A stretch of 64,000 nucleotides of DNA from Saccharothrix sp. ALI-22-I (GCF_001984175.1 NZ_MTQP01000067.1:496001-560000); one strand, 5' to 3'. Shown: positions 32,217 to 41,446, counted from the first letter of the stretch. Notes: generated by a model not told the origin, from the letters alone. A program made the numbers and translations.

Positions 32217-33104
32217 ATGACCCTCTCCGGTTTGTACGTCCCGTTGATCACCCCGTTCGACCGGTCCGGTGCGGTAGCCCTGGACGCCCTGGAAACCATC
32301 GCCCACCAGGCCTTGGACGCCGGCGCACGCGGCCTGGTAGCCCTGGGCACCACAGCCGAGCCCTCCTCCCTCACCACGGCAGAACAGCAAGCGGTGATGG
32401 ACGTGACCAGCCGCGTCTGCCACGAACGCCACGCGCAGTTGTTGGTCGGCGCGAACACCGCACAGGCCCTGGACGCACTGGCCGACCGCCCGGAGGTGGT
32501 GGCCGCACTGACCGTCGTGCCACCGTTCGTACGCCCAGGTGAGGAGGGCGTACTCGCCTACTTCACCCGTCTGGCCGCCGAGAGCCCGGTCCCACTGGTC
32601 GTCTACGACATCCCCCACCGAACCGGCCAGTACCTGTCCGCCGCCACCTTGCACCGCCTGGCCGCCGTGCCCGGTGTGATGGGCCTGAAGTACTCGCCGG
32701 GCGGGATCAACGCCGACACCATCGCCCTGTTCGCCCAACCGTCCGACCTGGCGATCCTCGGCGGCGACGACACGTTCATCTCGCCGCTGCTGGCGCTCGG
32801 CGCGCACGGCGGCATCCTGGCCTCCGCACACCTGGCCACCGGCGGGTTCGTCCGGCTGATCGAGGCCTGGCACACCGGCGACACCACCACGGCCCGCCTC
32901 ATGGGCGGCCGACTCGCCGCCCTGTCGACCGCACTGTTCGCCGAGCCCAACCCCACCGTGATCAAGGCCGTCCTGCACGCCCAAGGCCAAATCCCCACCC
33001 CGGACGTCCGACTCCCACTACTACCGGCTCACCCGCACACGACCAAGACCGCCCTTGACGCCGTCACCGCTGTCGCACGCCCGCTCGCCACACAGCGTGG
33101 GTGA
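32217..33104 (+). CDS. DapA-family lyase (dihydrodipicolinate synthase-like)
   Basis: This class I aldolase of 295 residues has the N-terminus LYVPLITPFDRSGAVALDAL, the GTTAEPSSLT loop (family consensus GTTGE), the catalytic Tyr in PLVVYDIPHRTG (~135) and the Schiff-base Lys in GVMGLKYSPGG (~160). Because it stands alone with a LysR regulator rather than with lysine genes, it is more likely a catabolic member of the family than the biosynthetic DapA. The ATG at 32217 is chosen from the family N-terminus; the upstream in-frame ATG adds a non-conserved leader over the inverted repeat. Its 3' end overlaps hutI convergently by 41 nt. Confidence 0.85.
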   Translation: MTLSGLYVPLITPFDRSGAVALDALETIAHQALDAGARGLVALGTTAEPSSLTTAEQQAVMDVTSRVCHERHAQLLVGANTAQALDALADRPEVVAALTVVPPFVRPGEEGVLAYFTRLAAESPVPLVVYDIPHRTGQYLSAATLHRLAAVPGVMGLKYSPGGINADTIALFAQPSDLAILGGDDTFISPLLALGAHGGILASAHLATGGFVRLIEAWHTGDTTTARLMGGRLAALSTALFAEPNPTVIKAVLHAQGQIPTPDVRLPLLPAHPHTTKTALDAVTAVARPLATQRG

Positions 33105-34212
33105 GCGGCACACCCGGCCGATAAGCCAGGTGGGTGGTTGATGGGGCGTTCAGGACGTGAATGTCGGCCCTCGCGCCCGGTGACAGGTGGCCGACATCGG
33201 TGCGCCCCAACGCTTTCGCGCCGTTCAAAGTCGCGGCGGTGACGGCTTCCTCGATGGTCATGCGCATCTGGAGAACGGCGGTGGTGATGCAGTAGGCCAT
33301 CGAGGTCGTGTACGAGCTGCCTGGGTTGCAGTTGCTGGCCAGGGCAACCGTCGCACCCGCGTCCAGCAGTTGACGGGCCGGCGGCAGCGACTGGCGGGTC
33401 GACAGGTCGCACGCCGGGAGCAGGGTGGCGACGGTGGACGAGTCCGCCAACGCATCGATGTCGGCGTCGGACAGGTACGTGCAGTGGTCGACGCTCGCCG
33501 CGCCCAACTCCACTGCCAGCCGAACACCCGGCCCTTCGCCCAACTGGTTGCCGTGCACCCGCAGCCCCAGCCCCTTGGCCTGAGCGGCTTCGAGCACGGC
33601 CCGCGACTGGTCCTCGTCGAACGCGCCCTGCTCGCAGAACACGTCCGCCCACCGGACGTGCGGCGCGACCGCGTCGAGCATGTCGCCGATCACCAACGAC
33701 ACATACGAGTCCGGATCAGCCCCCGGCGGCACCAGGTGCGCGCCCAGAAAGGTGACCTCATCGGCGTGCCCAGCGGCGATACGGGCAGACCGCACTTCGT
33801 CTTCGACAGTGAGCCCGTAACCGGTCTTGGTCTCGATCGTCGTGGTGCCCTGGGCAACGGCTTCGGCAACGTGCCGACGCAGGTTCGCCGCAAGCTCCTC
33901 GTCCGACGCCGCCCGCGTAGCGCCGACGGTGACCGCGATACCGCCCGCCGCATAAGCCTGACCGGCCATGCGGGCTTCGAACTCGGCGGTCCGGTCACCC
34001 GCGAACAGCAGGTGGGTGTGGCTGTCCACCCACCCAGGCAGGACGGCCCGCCCCTCCACATCGACCCGCGAATCCGCATCCGGCGCGGACGACGCGGACC
34101 CGACCCACTCGACCCGGCCGTCGGTGAAGACGAGCGCGGCATCGGTGAGCCGACCGAGTCCGGGATCGTTGGTGGTCAACTCACCGATACCGGTGATGAG
34201 CGTGCTGGTCAT
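33064..34212 (-). CDS. hutI: Imidazolonepropionase
   Basis: The 382-residue amidohydrolase opens the imidazolone ring in histidine breakdown (4-imidazolone-5-propanoate to N-formimidoyl-glutamate). Metal ligands are in WVDSHTHLLFAGDR (HxH) and further His in FLGAHLVPPG and RVHGNQLGEG. DHCTYLSDADIDALA and LASNCNPGSSYTTSM are family hallmarks. It is last in the hut operon, and its ATG overlaps the hutF stop by 4 nt (ATGA). The 3' end overlaps the convergent DapA-like gene by 41 nt. Confidence 0.95.
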   Translation of the reverse strand: MTSTLITGIGELTTNDPGLGRLTDAALVFTDGRVEWVGSASSAPDADSRVDVEGRAVLPGWVDSHTHLLFAGDRTAEFEARMAGQAYAAGGIAVTVGATRAASDEELAANLRRHVAEAVAQGTTTIETKTGYGLTVEDEVRSARIAAGHADEVTFLGAHLVPPGADPDSYVSLVIGDMLDAVAPHVRWADVFCEQGAFDEDQSRAVLEAAQAKGLGLRVHGNQLGEGPGVRLAVELGAASVDHCTYLSDADIDALADSSTVATLLPACDLSTRQSLPPARQLLDAGATVALASNCNPGSSYTTSMAYCITTAVLQMRMTIEEAVTAATLNGAKALGRTDVGHLSPGARADIHVLNAPSTTHLAYRPGVPLTHAVWRAGVRQR

Positions 34213-35480
34213 GGCAGCAGTACTCCAGTCAGCAGCCGCGCGACGTCGCCCAACTGTTCGTGGACGCCGTCACGTGCCACGACCTTCCCGCCGGCCACGA
34301 CGACAGCCACGTCGGACGCCGTGGCGGCCAACACGACCTGCTCGGGCTCAGCCCCGGTGGTCCGCACCGAATTCACCCGAACGGATACGAAATCGGCCGG
34401 TGAGCCGACCGCGATCCGGCCCGCCTCCGGCCACCCGATCGCCGCGTGATTCGTCAGCGCGGCAACGAGTTCGACCGGTGTGAAGCGACCGCGTTGTCCC
34501 GTGCGCAACCGCTCGTTGTGCTCCAGAGCGCGCGCCTCCAACAGCGGATCGAGCACGGCGTGCTGGTCACTGCCCAACGACAACGGCGACCCGGCGTTCG
34601 CCAACTCCCGCGCCGGACCGATCCCGTCCGCCAGGTCGGCCTCCGTCGTCGGGCAGAAGCACACCCCGGTCCGCGTCGAACCCAGCAGCCCGATGTCCTT
34701 TGCAGACAAGTGCGTCCCGTGCACGGCCGTCGTCCGGGGCGTCAGGGCGCCGGCTTCGGCCAGCAACTCGGTCGGCGTCAGCCCGTACGACTCCAAGCAC
34801 GCCTCGTTCTCGGCCGGTTGCTCCGACAGGTGGACGTGCAGCGGCCGATCGGGGAACGCGCCCGCTACCAGCGACAACGTTTCACGTGGCACAGCGCGCA
34901 CCGAGTGGATCGCCGCGCCGATCCTCGTGTTCTCGTCATCGCGCAGCTCAGCGACCCTGTCGAGCCACCTGTCCCCGGTCCCGTCCGAGAACCGCTCCTG
35001 CACCCCCCGCACGGGTTGGTCGATCCCACCCGCCAGATAGCAAGCGTCCAACAGGGTGAGCCTGATCCCGGCGTCACGGGCGGCCTGCCGCAGGGCCTCC
35101 GCCATCTCGTTCCCGCCGTTGTGCAGGTAGTGGAACTCCCCCACCGCCGTCACCCCGGCCACGGCCATCTCCGCGTACACGGCCGTGGCCAACCGGAGGT
35201 ACGAGTCGGGCGTGAGCCGCTCCGCCGCCGCGTACATCCGGTCACGCCACGTCCAGAACGTGCCGCCGTCCGCGTGCGTGCGTCCGCGCAACGCCCGGTG
35301 GAACGCGTGCGAGTGCGCGTTGGCGAACCCGGGGAACACCAAGCCGTAGAGCCGTTCCACGGCCAGCGGAATGGTGTCCACAGTAGACACCGAGGTGATG
35401 ACGCCCTTGTCCACCCGCACCAGCACCCGGGACGCGATCCCGTCCGGCAACCACGCCCGCTCGCACCAGAAGCTCTTCAT
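34209..35480 (-). CDS. hutF: Formimidoylglutamate deiminase
   Basis: The 423-residue amidohydrolase converts N-formimidoyl-L-glutamate to N-formyl-L-glutamate and ammonia. It has GFANAHSHAFHRALRGRTH (metal HxH), FHYLHNGG, VHLSEQPAENEACLE (metal His) and VHGTHLSAKDI, and LSLGSDQHAVLDPLLEARALEH near the catalytic Asp. This route differs from direct HutG formiminoglutamase cleavage and requires a downstream deformylase. It overlaps the M20 amidase gene (ATGA at its 5' end) and hutI (ATGA at its 3' end). Confidence 0.93.
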   Translation of the reverse strand: MKSFWCERAWLPDGIASRVLVRVDKGVITSVSTVDTIPLAVERLYGLVFPGFANAHSHAFHRALRGRTHADGGTFWTWRDRMYAAAERLTPDSYLRLATAVYAEMAVAGVTAVGEFHYLHNGGNEMAEALRQAARDAGIRLTLLDACYLAGGIDQPVRGVQERFSDGTGDRWLDRVAELRDDENTRIGAAIHSVRAVPRETLSLVAGAFPDRPLHVHLSEQPAENEACLESYGLTPTELLAEAGALTPRTTAVHGTHLSAKDIGLLGSTRTGVCFCPTTEADLADGIGPARELANAGSPLSLGSDQHAVLDPLLEARALEHNERLRTGQRGRFTPVELVAALTNHAAIGWPEAGRIAVGSPADFVSVRVNSVRTTGAEPEQVVLAATASDVAVVVAGGKVVARDGVHEQLGDVARLLTGVLLP

Positions 35481-36655
35481 CGGGTCAAGTGCTCCAAGGT
35501 CGTCGCCAACGCCACCACGCCCGCCGCGCAGTCGTCCGCCTCGGCGAACTCCTCCGGCGCGTGGCTGATCCCGGTCGGGTTGCGCACGAACAGCATGGCG
35601 GTCGGCACGTGCGCGGCGAGGATTCCGGCGTCGTGACCGGCCCCGGTGGGCAGGGTCGGGGTGTTCTCACCGAGGGCACTTCGGATGTGGGAGATGAGAC
35701 TGGGATCGAAGAACACGGTCCCGCCCCAACTCTCCTCCGTCACTCGGACGGAACAGCCCTCCTCGGCCGCCGCCGCACGAGCCGCCGTCGTGATCCGCTC
35801 GACCACCTCACGGGTGCGCTGTTCGTCGTCGGCCCGCGCGTCCAGCCAGACGTCCACGGACGAGGCGATGACGTTGGTGCCGCCGGGGTTCGGGACGAGT
35901 CGGCCGACGGTCGCGCGGGCGCCGTGGGTGGCCGTACGGCGCGCGGCCAGCACCATCTGCGCGGCGGGCAGCATCGGGTCGCGGCGGTCCTCGATGAGGG
36001 TCGCGCCGGCGTGGTTGCCCTCACCGGTGAACGTGTACCGCCACCGGCCGTGCGCCAGGATCGAACTCGCCAAACCGATCGGGACGTCCAGGCCCCGCCC
36101 TTGCTCGACGTGCAGCTCGACGAAAGCGCCAATGGACGTCAGGGCTCGGTCGTCCCGCCCCATCCGCAACGGGTCGAAGCCCGCGGCGTGGGCGGCCTCG
36201 CCGAAGGTGATCCCCTCGGCGTCGACCAGCTTGCACGCGGCTTCCGGGGTGATCGCGCCGGTCATCAGGCGGGACCCGAGGCAGGCCACGCCGAAACGTC
36301 CGCCCTCCTCCTCCACGAACACCACGATCGCCAGCGGCTTCGACGGCCGGAAACCCTGCGCGCGCAACAAGTCCACCGCTTGCAGCGCCGAGACCACGCC
36401 CAGCGGACCGTCGAACGCGCCGCCGCCGGGCACCGAGTCGAGGTGGCTGCCGGTGATCACGGCGTCCCGCCCCGGCTCCCCCCACCACGCCCAGATGTTG
36501 CCGTTGCGGTCGGGGTAGACGTCGAGATCGCGCCGCTCCGCCTCCTCCACGAACCACTCGCGCAGTTCGCGTTCGACCGGGTCGAAGCCGTGCCGCGAGT
36601 AGCCGCCGCGTCTGGGGTCGCGGCCGACGTCGGCGATGTCCGCGAGGTCAGTCAT
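35477..36655 (-). CDS. M20-family amidohydrolase in the hut operon (allantoate amidohydrolase-like)
   Basis: This dinuclear-zinc amidase/carbamoylase type of 392 residues has metal ligands in ITGSHLDSVPGGGAFDGPLGV (His/Asp) and VFVEEEGGRFG (Glu-Glu), then LHVEQGRGL, and a late His in GAGHDAGILA. By sequence it would be called allantoate amidohydrolase or hydantoinase/carbamoylase. Its place between hutU and hutF, with no other hutG, argues that it removes formyl from N-formylglutamate. The same gene order is known to me from Streptomyces (SCO3070-3073). It overlaps hutU by 8 nt. Confidence 0.85.
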   Translation of the reverse strand: MTDLADIADVGRDPRRGGYSRHGFDPVERELREWFVEEAERRDLDVYPDRNGNIWAWWGEPGRDAVITGSHLDSVPGGGAFDGPLGVVSALQAVDLLRAQGFRPSKPLAIVVFVEEEGGRFGVACLGSRLMTGAITPEAACKLVDAEGITFGEAAHAAGFDPLRMGRDDRALTSIGAFVELHVEQGRGLDVPIGLASSILAHGRWRYTFTGEGNHAGATLIEDRRDPMLPAAQMVLAARRTATHGARATVGRLVPNPGGTNVIASSVDVWLDARADDEQRTREVVERITTAARAAAAEEGCSVRVTEESWGGTVFFDPSLISHIRSALGENTPTLPTGAGHDAGILAAHVPTAMLFVRNPTGISHAPEEFAEADDCAAGVVALATTLEHLTR

Positions 36656-38297
36656 CGGAGTCGGCGCTCATCGGGATGGGGACGTTCCTCTCCGCGGCGA
36701 CGTCGACCGCCCGCTGGTACCCGGCGTCGACGTGGCGGATGACGCCCATGGCGGGGTCGTTGGTCAGCACCCGTTCGATCTTCTGCGCCGCCAGCGGTGT
36801 GCCGTCGGCGACCGTCACCTGACCGGCGTGGATGGACCGGCCGATACCGACGCCACCGCCGTGGTGCAGCGACACCCAGGTGGCGCCTGACGCGGTGTTG
36901 ACCAGGGCGTTCAGCAGCGGCCAGTCGGCGATGGCGTCCGAGCCGTCGGCCATCGCCTCGGTCTCCCGGTACGGCGACGCGACCGAACCGCAGTCCAGGT
37001 GGTCGCGGCCGATGACGATCGGCGCGGACAGCTCGCCGGACGCCACCATCTCGTTGAACTTGAGGCCGGCCAGGTGCCGCTCGCCGTAGCCGAGCCAGCA
37101 GATGCGGGCGGGCAGGCCCTGGAACTCGACGCGTTCGCCCGCCATCTTGATCCAGCGCGCCAGCTGCTCGTTGTCCGGGAAGAGTTCGAGGATGGCCTGG
37201 TCGGTCTTGGCGATGTCGGCCGGGTCACCGGACAGCGCGGCCCAGCGGAACGGGCCCTTGCCCTCGCAGAACAGCGGCCGGATGTAGGCGGGGACGAAGC
37301 CGGGGAAGTCGAACGCGCGGTCGTAGCCGCCCAGCTTGGCCTCACCGCGGATCGAGTTGCCGTAGTCGAAGACCTCGGCACCGCGGTCCATGAAGCCCAC
37401 CATGGCCTCGACGTGGTCGGCCATCGACTCGCGGGCGCGGTCGGTGAACTCGTCCGGCTTGGCGGCGGCGTAGTCCGGCCAGTCCTCGACCGGCACGCCC
37501 TTCGGGCAGTACGCCAGCGGGTCGTGCGCGGAGGTCTGGTCGGTGACGATGTCCACCGGCACCTCGCGGCGCAGCAGCTCGGGCAGCACGTCGGCGGCGT
37601 TGCCGATCAGGCCCACGGACAGCGCCCGGCCTTCGGCCTTGGCTTTGAGCACGCGGGCGATCGCGTCGTCGATGTCGTCGGCGACCTCGTCCAGGTAGCG
37701 GGTCTCGACGCGGCGGCGAGCGCGCTGCGGGTCGACCTCGATGCACAGCGCGACGCCCTCGTTCATGGTGACGGCGAGCGGCTGCGCGCCACCCATGCCG
37801 CCGAGGCCGGCCGTGACGGTCAGCGTGCCGCGCAGGGTGCCGTTGAAGCGCTTGTTGGCCACGGCGGCGAACGTCTCGTAGGTGCCCTGGAGGATGCCCT
37901 GGGTGCCGATGTAGATCCACGAACCGGCCGTCATCTGGCCGTACATGGTCAGGCCCTCGGCTTCGAGGCGGCGGAACTCGGGCCAGTTGGCCCAGTCCGG
38001 CACGAGGTTGGAGTTCGCGATGAGCACGCGCGGGGCCCACTCGTGGGTGCGCATGACGCCGACCGGGCGCCCGGACTGGACGAGCAGGGTCTCGTCGTCG
38101 GCGAGGTTCGCGAGTTCACGGCTGATCGCGTGGAAGCTCGGCCAGTCGCGGGCGGCCTTGCCGGTGCCGCCGTAGACGACCAGGTCTTCGGGGCGCTCCG
38201 CCACGTCGGGGTCGAGGTTGTTGTGGAACATCCGCAAGGCGGCCTCGGTCGACCAGCTGCGGGCGGTGAGGTCGGTTCCTCGGGCGGCACGCACCAT
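36648..38297 (-). CDS. hutU: Urocanate hydratase
   Basis: The 549-residue NAD-dependent enzyme of histidine breakdown converts urocanate to imidazolone propionate. NAD-binding is in VTAGLGGMGGAQPLAVTMN. The conserved Cys region is LPARICWLGYGERH (~405), and GSVASPYRETEAMADGSDAIADW with LHHGGGVGIGRSIHAG are near-invariant. The length is typical. Its ATG shares one base with the hutH stop (TGATG). Confidence 0.97.
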   Translation of the reverse strand: MVRAARGTDLTARSWSTEAALRMFHNNLDPDVAERPEDLVVYGGTGKAARDWPSFHAISRELANLADDETLLVQSGRPVGVMRTHEWAPRVLIANSNLVPDWANWPEFRRLEAEGLTMYGQMTAGSWIYIGTQGILQGTYETFAAVANKRFNGTLRGTLTVTAGLGGMGGAQPLAVTMNEGVALCIEVDPQRARRRVETRYLDEVADDIDDAIARVLKAKAEGRALSVGLIGNAADVLPELLRREVPVDIVTDQTSAHDPLAYCPKGVPVEDWPDYAAAKPDEFTDRARESMADHVEAMVGFMDRGAEVFDYGNSIRGEAKLGGYDRAFDFPGFVPAYIRPLFCEGKGPFRWAALSGDPADIAKTDQAILELFPDNEQLARWIKMAGERVEFQGLPARICWLGYGERHLAGLKFNEMVASGELSAPIVIGRDHLDCGSVASPYRETEAMADGSDAIADWPLLNALVNTASGATWVSLHHGGGVGIGRSIHAGQVTVADGTPLAAQKIERVLTNDPAMGVIRHVDAGYQRAVDVAAERNVPIPMSADSDD

Positions 38298-39802
38298 CAG
38301 AGGGCTCCGTTCCGGATCAGTTCTTCGGCGGCGGCGATCTCGGGCGCGAGGTGTCGGTCCGGGCCGGGGCCCTCGACGTACTCGCGCAGCTTGGCGACGG
38401 CCGCTGCCGTCGCGGGGGCGGGGTTGAGCGGTTTGCGCAGGTCCAGGGCGCGGGCGGCGGTCAACAACTCGATCGCGAGGACCTTGCGCAGGCCGTCCAC
38501 GGACTGGCGCAGCTTGCGGGCGGCGGACCAGCCCATGGAGACGTGGTCCTCCTGCATCGCGCTGCTCGGGATGGAGTCGACCGACGCGGGCACGGCCAGG
38601 CGCTTCAACTCGCTGACGATCGCGGCCTGGGTGTACTGGGCGATCATGTGGCCGGAGTCGACGCCCGGGTCGTGGGCGAGGAACGGCGGCAGGCCGTGCG
38701 AGCGGTTCACGTCGAGCATCCGGTCCGTGCGGCGTTCGGCGATGCTCGCCACGTCAGCGGTCGGGATGGCCAGGAAGTCCAGCACGTAGGCGATCGGGGC
38801 GCCGTGGAAGTTGCCGTTGGACTCGACCCGGCCGTCGGCCAGCACCACCGGGTTGTCGATGGACGAGGCCAGCTCGCGATCGGCGACGGTCTCGGCGTAG
38901 GCGACGGTGTCGCGCGCGGCGCCGTGGACCTGCGGTGAGCAGCGCAGCGAGTAGGCGTCCTGGACACGGGTGCAGTCCGGGCCGCGGTGGCTGTCCATGA
39001 TCTCGGAATCACGCAGGATCTCGGCCATGCGCTGGGCGGACCGGCCCTGGCCGGGGTGCGGGCGCAGGGCTTGCAGGTCGGCGGCGAAGACCCGGTCGGT
39101 GCCGAGGAGGGCTTCCACGCTCATCGCGGCGGTCAGGTCGGCGACGTCCAGCAGGTAGTGCAGGTCCTGCACGGCCAGGATCAACATGCCGAGCATGCCG
39201 TCGGTGCCGTTGATCAGCGCCAAGCCCTCTTTCTCGGCCAGGCGGACGGGCTGGAGACCGGCCTTGGCGAGGGCCTGTGCCGCGGGGACCAGGTTGTGGT
39301 CGGCGTCGCGGACGTTGCCTTCACCGGTGAGGGCCAGGGCGGCGGCGGACAGCGGCGCGAGATCGCCCGAGCAGCCGAGCGAGCCGAACTCGTGCACGAC
39401 CGGGGTGATGCCGGCGTTGAGCATCGCGGCCATCGTCTCGGCCGTCTCCAGCCGGATACCGGTGTGACCGCTGGTCAGGGTCTTGAGGCGGAGCAGGACC
39501 AGGGCGCGGACGACCTCGCGTTCGACCTCGGGGCCCGCGCCGGCCGCGTGCGAGCGGACCAGGGACTGCTGGAGAGCGGCTCGGCGGTCCGGCGGGATGT
39601 GCCGGACCGCCAGCGCACCGAACCCGGTGGAGACGCCGTAGGTGGGCTTCTCGGCCGTGGCCAGGCGTTCGATGTGCGCCCGAGCGGTGGTGACCGCCTC
39701 GCGGGCCGCCTCCGAGATCTCCACGCGCGCGTCGCCTCGGGCCACGGCGTGGACGTCCTCGCGGGTCAGGGGTTTCGGACCCAGCTGCACGGGTTGCTGC
39801 AT
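38297..39802 (-). CDS. hutH: Histidine ammonia-lyase
   Basis: The 501-residue enzyme removes ammonia from L-histidine, the first step of the pathway. The self-cyclising MIO site lies in GSLGCSGDLAPLSAAALALTG (Cys-Ser-Gly in place of the commoner Ala-Ser-Gly, a variant I associate with actinobacterial enzymes). Other conserved blocks are YGVSTGFGALA (catalytic Tyr), GNFHGAPIAYVLD and QEDHVSMGWSAARKL. It is the first gene of a five-gene operon in which every junction overlaps. Its promoter region contains overlapping CCGGGT palindromes. Confidence 0.97.
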   Translation of the reverse strand: MQQPVQLGPKPLTREDVHAVARGDARVEISEAAREAVTTARAHIERLATAEKPTYGVSTGFGALAVRHIPPDRRAALQQSLVRSHAAGAGPEVEREVVRALVLLRLKTLTSGHTGIRLETAETMAAMLNAGITPVVHEFGSLGCSGDLAPLSAAALALTGEGNVRDADHNLVPAAQALAKAGLQPVRLAEKEGLALINGTDGMLGMLILAVQDLHYLLDVADLTAAMSVEALLGTDRVFAADLQALRPHPGQGRSAQRMAEILRDSEIMDSHRGPDCTRVQDAYSLRCSPQVHGAARDTVAYAETVADRELASSIDNPVVLADGRVESNGNFHGAPIAYVLDFLAIPTADVASIAERRTDRMLDVNRSHGLPPFLAHDPGVDSGHMIAQYTQAAIVSELKRLAVPASVDSIPSSAMQEDHVSMGWSAARKLRQSVDGLRKVLAIELLTAARALDLRKPLNPAPATAAAVAKLREYVEGPGPDRHLAPEIAAAEELIRNGAL

Positions 39803-39814
39803 GTGCTCATCTCA

Positions 39815-39842
39815 ACCCGGCAGCCGGGTCCGCACGACCCGG
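39815..39842 (-). promoter_or_regulatory. Overlapping palindromes upstream of hutH
   Basis: ACCCGGC-A-GCCGGGT (39815-39829) overlaps CCGGGTC-CGCAC-GACCCGG (39824-39842), 13-40 bp before the hutH ATG. Sharing of the central arm means two alternative dimer sites or hairpins. Confidence 0.4.
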
Positions 39843-39866
39843 GGTACGCCGATCGTGTCTGGTATT

Positions 39867-40931
39867 TCAGATGGCCGTCCAGGACATGTCCGGGTTCGGC
39901 TCGATCTCGATCGCCTCGGCCGCGGCGATCAGCGCCTCCACCGACGCGGTGCCCGGGCCGGAGCCCACGACCAGCAGGTGCAGCTGCGGGCCCAAGTCGA
40001 CGCGCAGGTAGCCGTTCAGCTGCCCGAGGTACTCGGCGGGCACGCCGCGGGCGGTGACCGCGACCGGCGCCACGCCGGGGTTGCCGATCGGGGGGTCGAT
40101 GTAGGTGCTCAGGTTCGCCCCGTAGCCGACACCGCCGATCTCACCGCTCGTGGACACGAGCCAACCGCCGTTGCCATCCGCACGGGCCTGGTAGGCGACC
40201 GCGTCGCCGACGGACACCGGCGCGCGGAGCGGCGTCGTGTCCGGCCGCAGCGACTCGGCGATCCGCAGCGCGAAAGCGCGTGCGTCCGGCTCGTTCCACA
40301 GGGTCAGTGAGAGGTAGAGGCCCGGCTCCGGGTTGAGGATCACCTCCGCGTCCGGCGGGGTCCCGTCCGGTTGGCTCGGCGGTCGGGTGTCGCCGGACTT
40401 GGGCGCCATGACCGCCGACGGGTCCCTGATCACGGCCGGCGTGCCGTTGATCGTCACGCGGTCGGCGGCCGGCGCGTTCGCCAGCTCCTGGCGCAGCCTC
40501 TCCTGCATCTCGCCGGGTGTCAGGACGACGAACATCTCGAACGTCGACGCGTCGACCTGCTTGCTGCGGTGCTTCCAGACGCGTTGCACCCCTCCGTCCG
40601 CGCCGACGTACCGGTTCCGCTCGGTCTGACCGTCGGGCAGCCACGTCGGGCTGTAGCGGAAGGTGCCGTTCTGCGTAGTGGTGGTGGATGCGGGTGCGGA
40701 CGTGGTCGGGATGGTGGTGCTCTGACCGGCGGGTGGGGCCTCGGCGCTCGGGCGGCCGACCGTGGTGGCGACGACGGCGACGGCCGCGGCGGCGGTGGCC
40801 GCGGTGATGGCGAGGAACAGCGGCTTGCGGCTCCTCTTGGGCCGGTACAGCGCGGCCAGGACGTTGCCCTCCGGCGGGGCTTGCTCGGCACGCAGTTGTA
40901 GCGCGTCCCTGATCAGGCGTTCGGTGTCCAT
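39867..40931 (-). CDS. Membrane-anchored protein coupled to an ECF sigma factor (possible anti-sigma)
   Basis: The 354-residue protein has a short cytoplasmic N-terminus (MDTERLIRDALQLRAEQAPPEGNVLAALYRPKRSRK), one membrane segment (PLFLAITAATAAAAVAVVATTVG) and a Thr/Ser/Pro-rich linker. A large extracytoplasmic domain (about 95-354) carries no motif I recognise. The topology and its one-base overlap with the sigma gene (TGATG) fit an anti-sigma factor, though the N-terminus lacks an evident zinc anti-sigma motif. The extracytoplasmic domain could be the sensor. Confidence 0.75.
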   Translation of the reverse strand: MDTERLIRDALQLRAEQAPPEGNVLAALYRPKRSRKPLFLAITAATAAAAVAVVATTVGRPSAEAPPAGQSTTIPTTSAPASTTTTQNGTFRYSPTWLPDGQTERNRYVGADGGVQRVWKHRSKQVDASTFEMFVVLTPGEMQERLRQELANAPAADRVTINGTPAVIRDPSAVMAPKSGDTRPPSQPDGTPPDAEVILNPEPGLYLSLTLWNEPDARAFALRIAESLRPDTTPLRAPVSVGDAVAYQARADGNGGWLVSTSGEIGGVGYGANLSTYIDPPIGNPGVAPVAVTARGVPAEYLGQLNGYLRVDLGPQLHLLVVGSGPGTASVEALIAAAEAIEIEPNPDMSWTAI

Positions 40932-41410
40932 CACAGTGCCTCCTTCACCCGGTCGTTCGCGCGCAGCGTGGCCAGCGCGCGGGAGATGTGGCTGCGGACC
41001 GTGACCTGGGAGCAGTTCAGGGTCTCGGCGATTTCGAGGTCGTCGTAGCCCTCGTAGTAGCGGAGCACGACGCAGGCCTTCTGCTTGCGCGGGAGCTTGT
41101 CGATGCGCTGGAGCATCGCTTCGCGCTCGTCGTAGAGACCGGACGGGTCCGGGCTCGGCGGGTCGACGTCGTGCAGCGGTGTGTGCGGCTTCCAGCGGCG
41201 GCGCCAGCTCAGGTACTCGTTGGTGACCATCCTCTTCAGGTAGGCGGCGGGCATGTCGACCTGGGTGATGCGTGTCCAGCGCTGTTGGGCTCTGAGCAGG
41301 CATTCCTGGACGACGTCCTGGGCGAGGTGCGGGTCACCGGTCAGCACGGTGGCGTAGCGCAGCAGCGGGGTGACCTGCCCGGTGGCGAAGTCCTCGAAGC
41401 TGGTCGTCAT
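40931..41410 (-). CDS. ECF sigma factor, SigE-like family
   Basis: The 159-residue protein starts MTTSFEDFATGQVTPLLRYATVLTGDPHLAQDVVQECLLRAQQRW (sigma region 2). A Pro/Asp-rich linker follows, then sigma region 4 LPRKQKACVVLRYYEGYDDLEIAETLNCSQVTVRSHISRALATLR. It matches the small SigE-type ECF factors that are abundant in actinobacteria. TGGAGGGTT precedes the ATG. It is divergent from the IclR gene with a 36-bp gap, so the two promoters overlap. Confidence 0.92.
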   Translation of the reverse strand: MTTSFEDFATGQVTPLLRYATVLTGDPHLAQDVVQECLLRAQQRWTRITQVDMPAAYLKRMVTNEYLSWRRRWKPHTPLHDVDPPSPDPSGLYDEREAMLQRIDKLPRKQKACVVLRYYEGYDDLEIAETLNCSQVTVRSHISRALATLRANDRVKEAL

Positions 41411-41446
41411 AACCCTCCAATGCGCTTTGCCGCGGTTTTGTTGAGA

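Noticed and set aside
35477..36655. Purine (allantoin) catabolism gene
   Set aside because: Sequence alone would suggest allantoate amidohydrolase, but it is embedded with overlapping junctions in the hut operon and no other purine genes are present.
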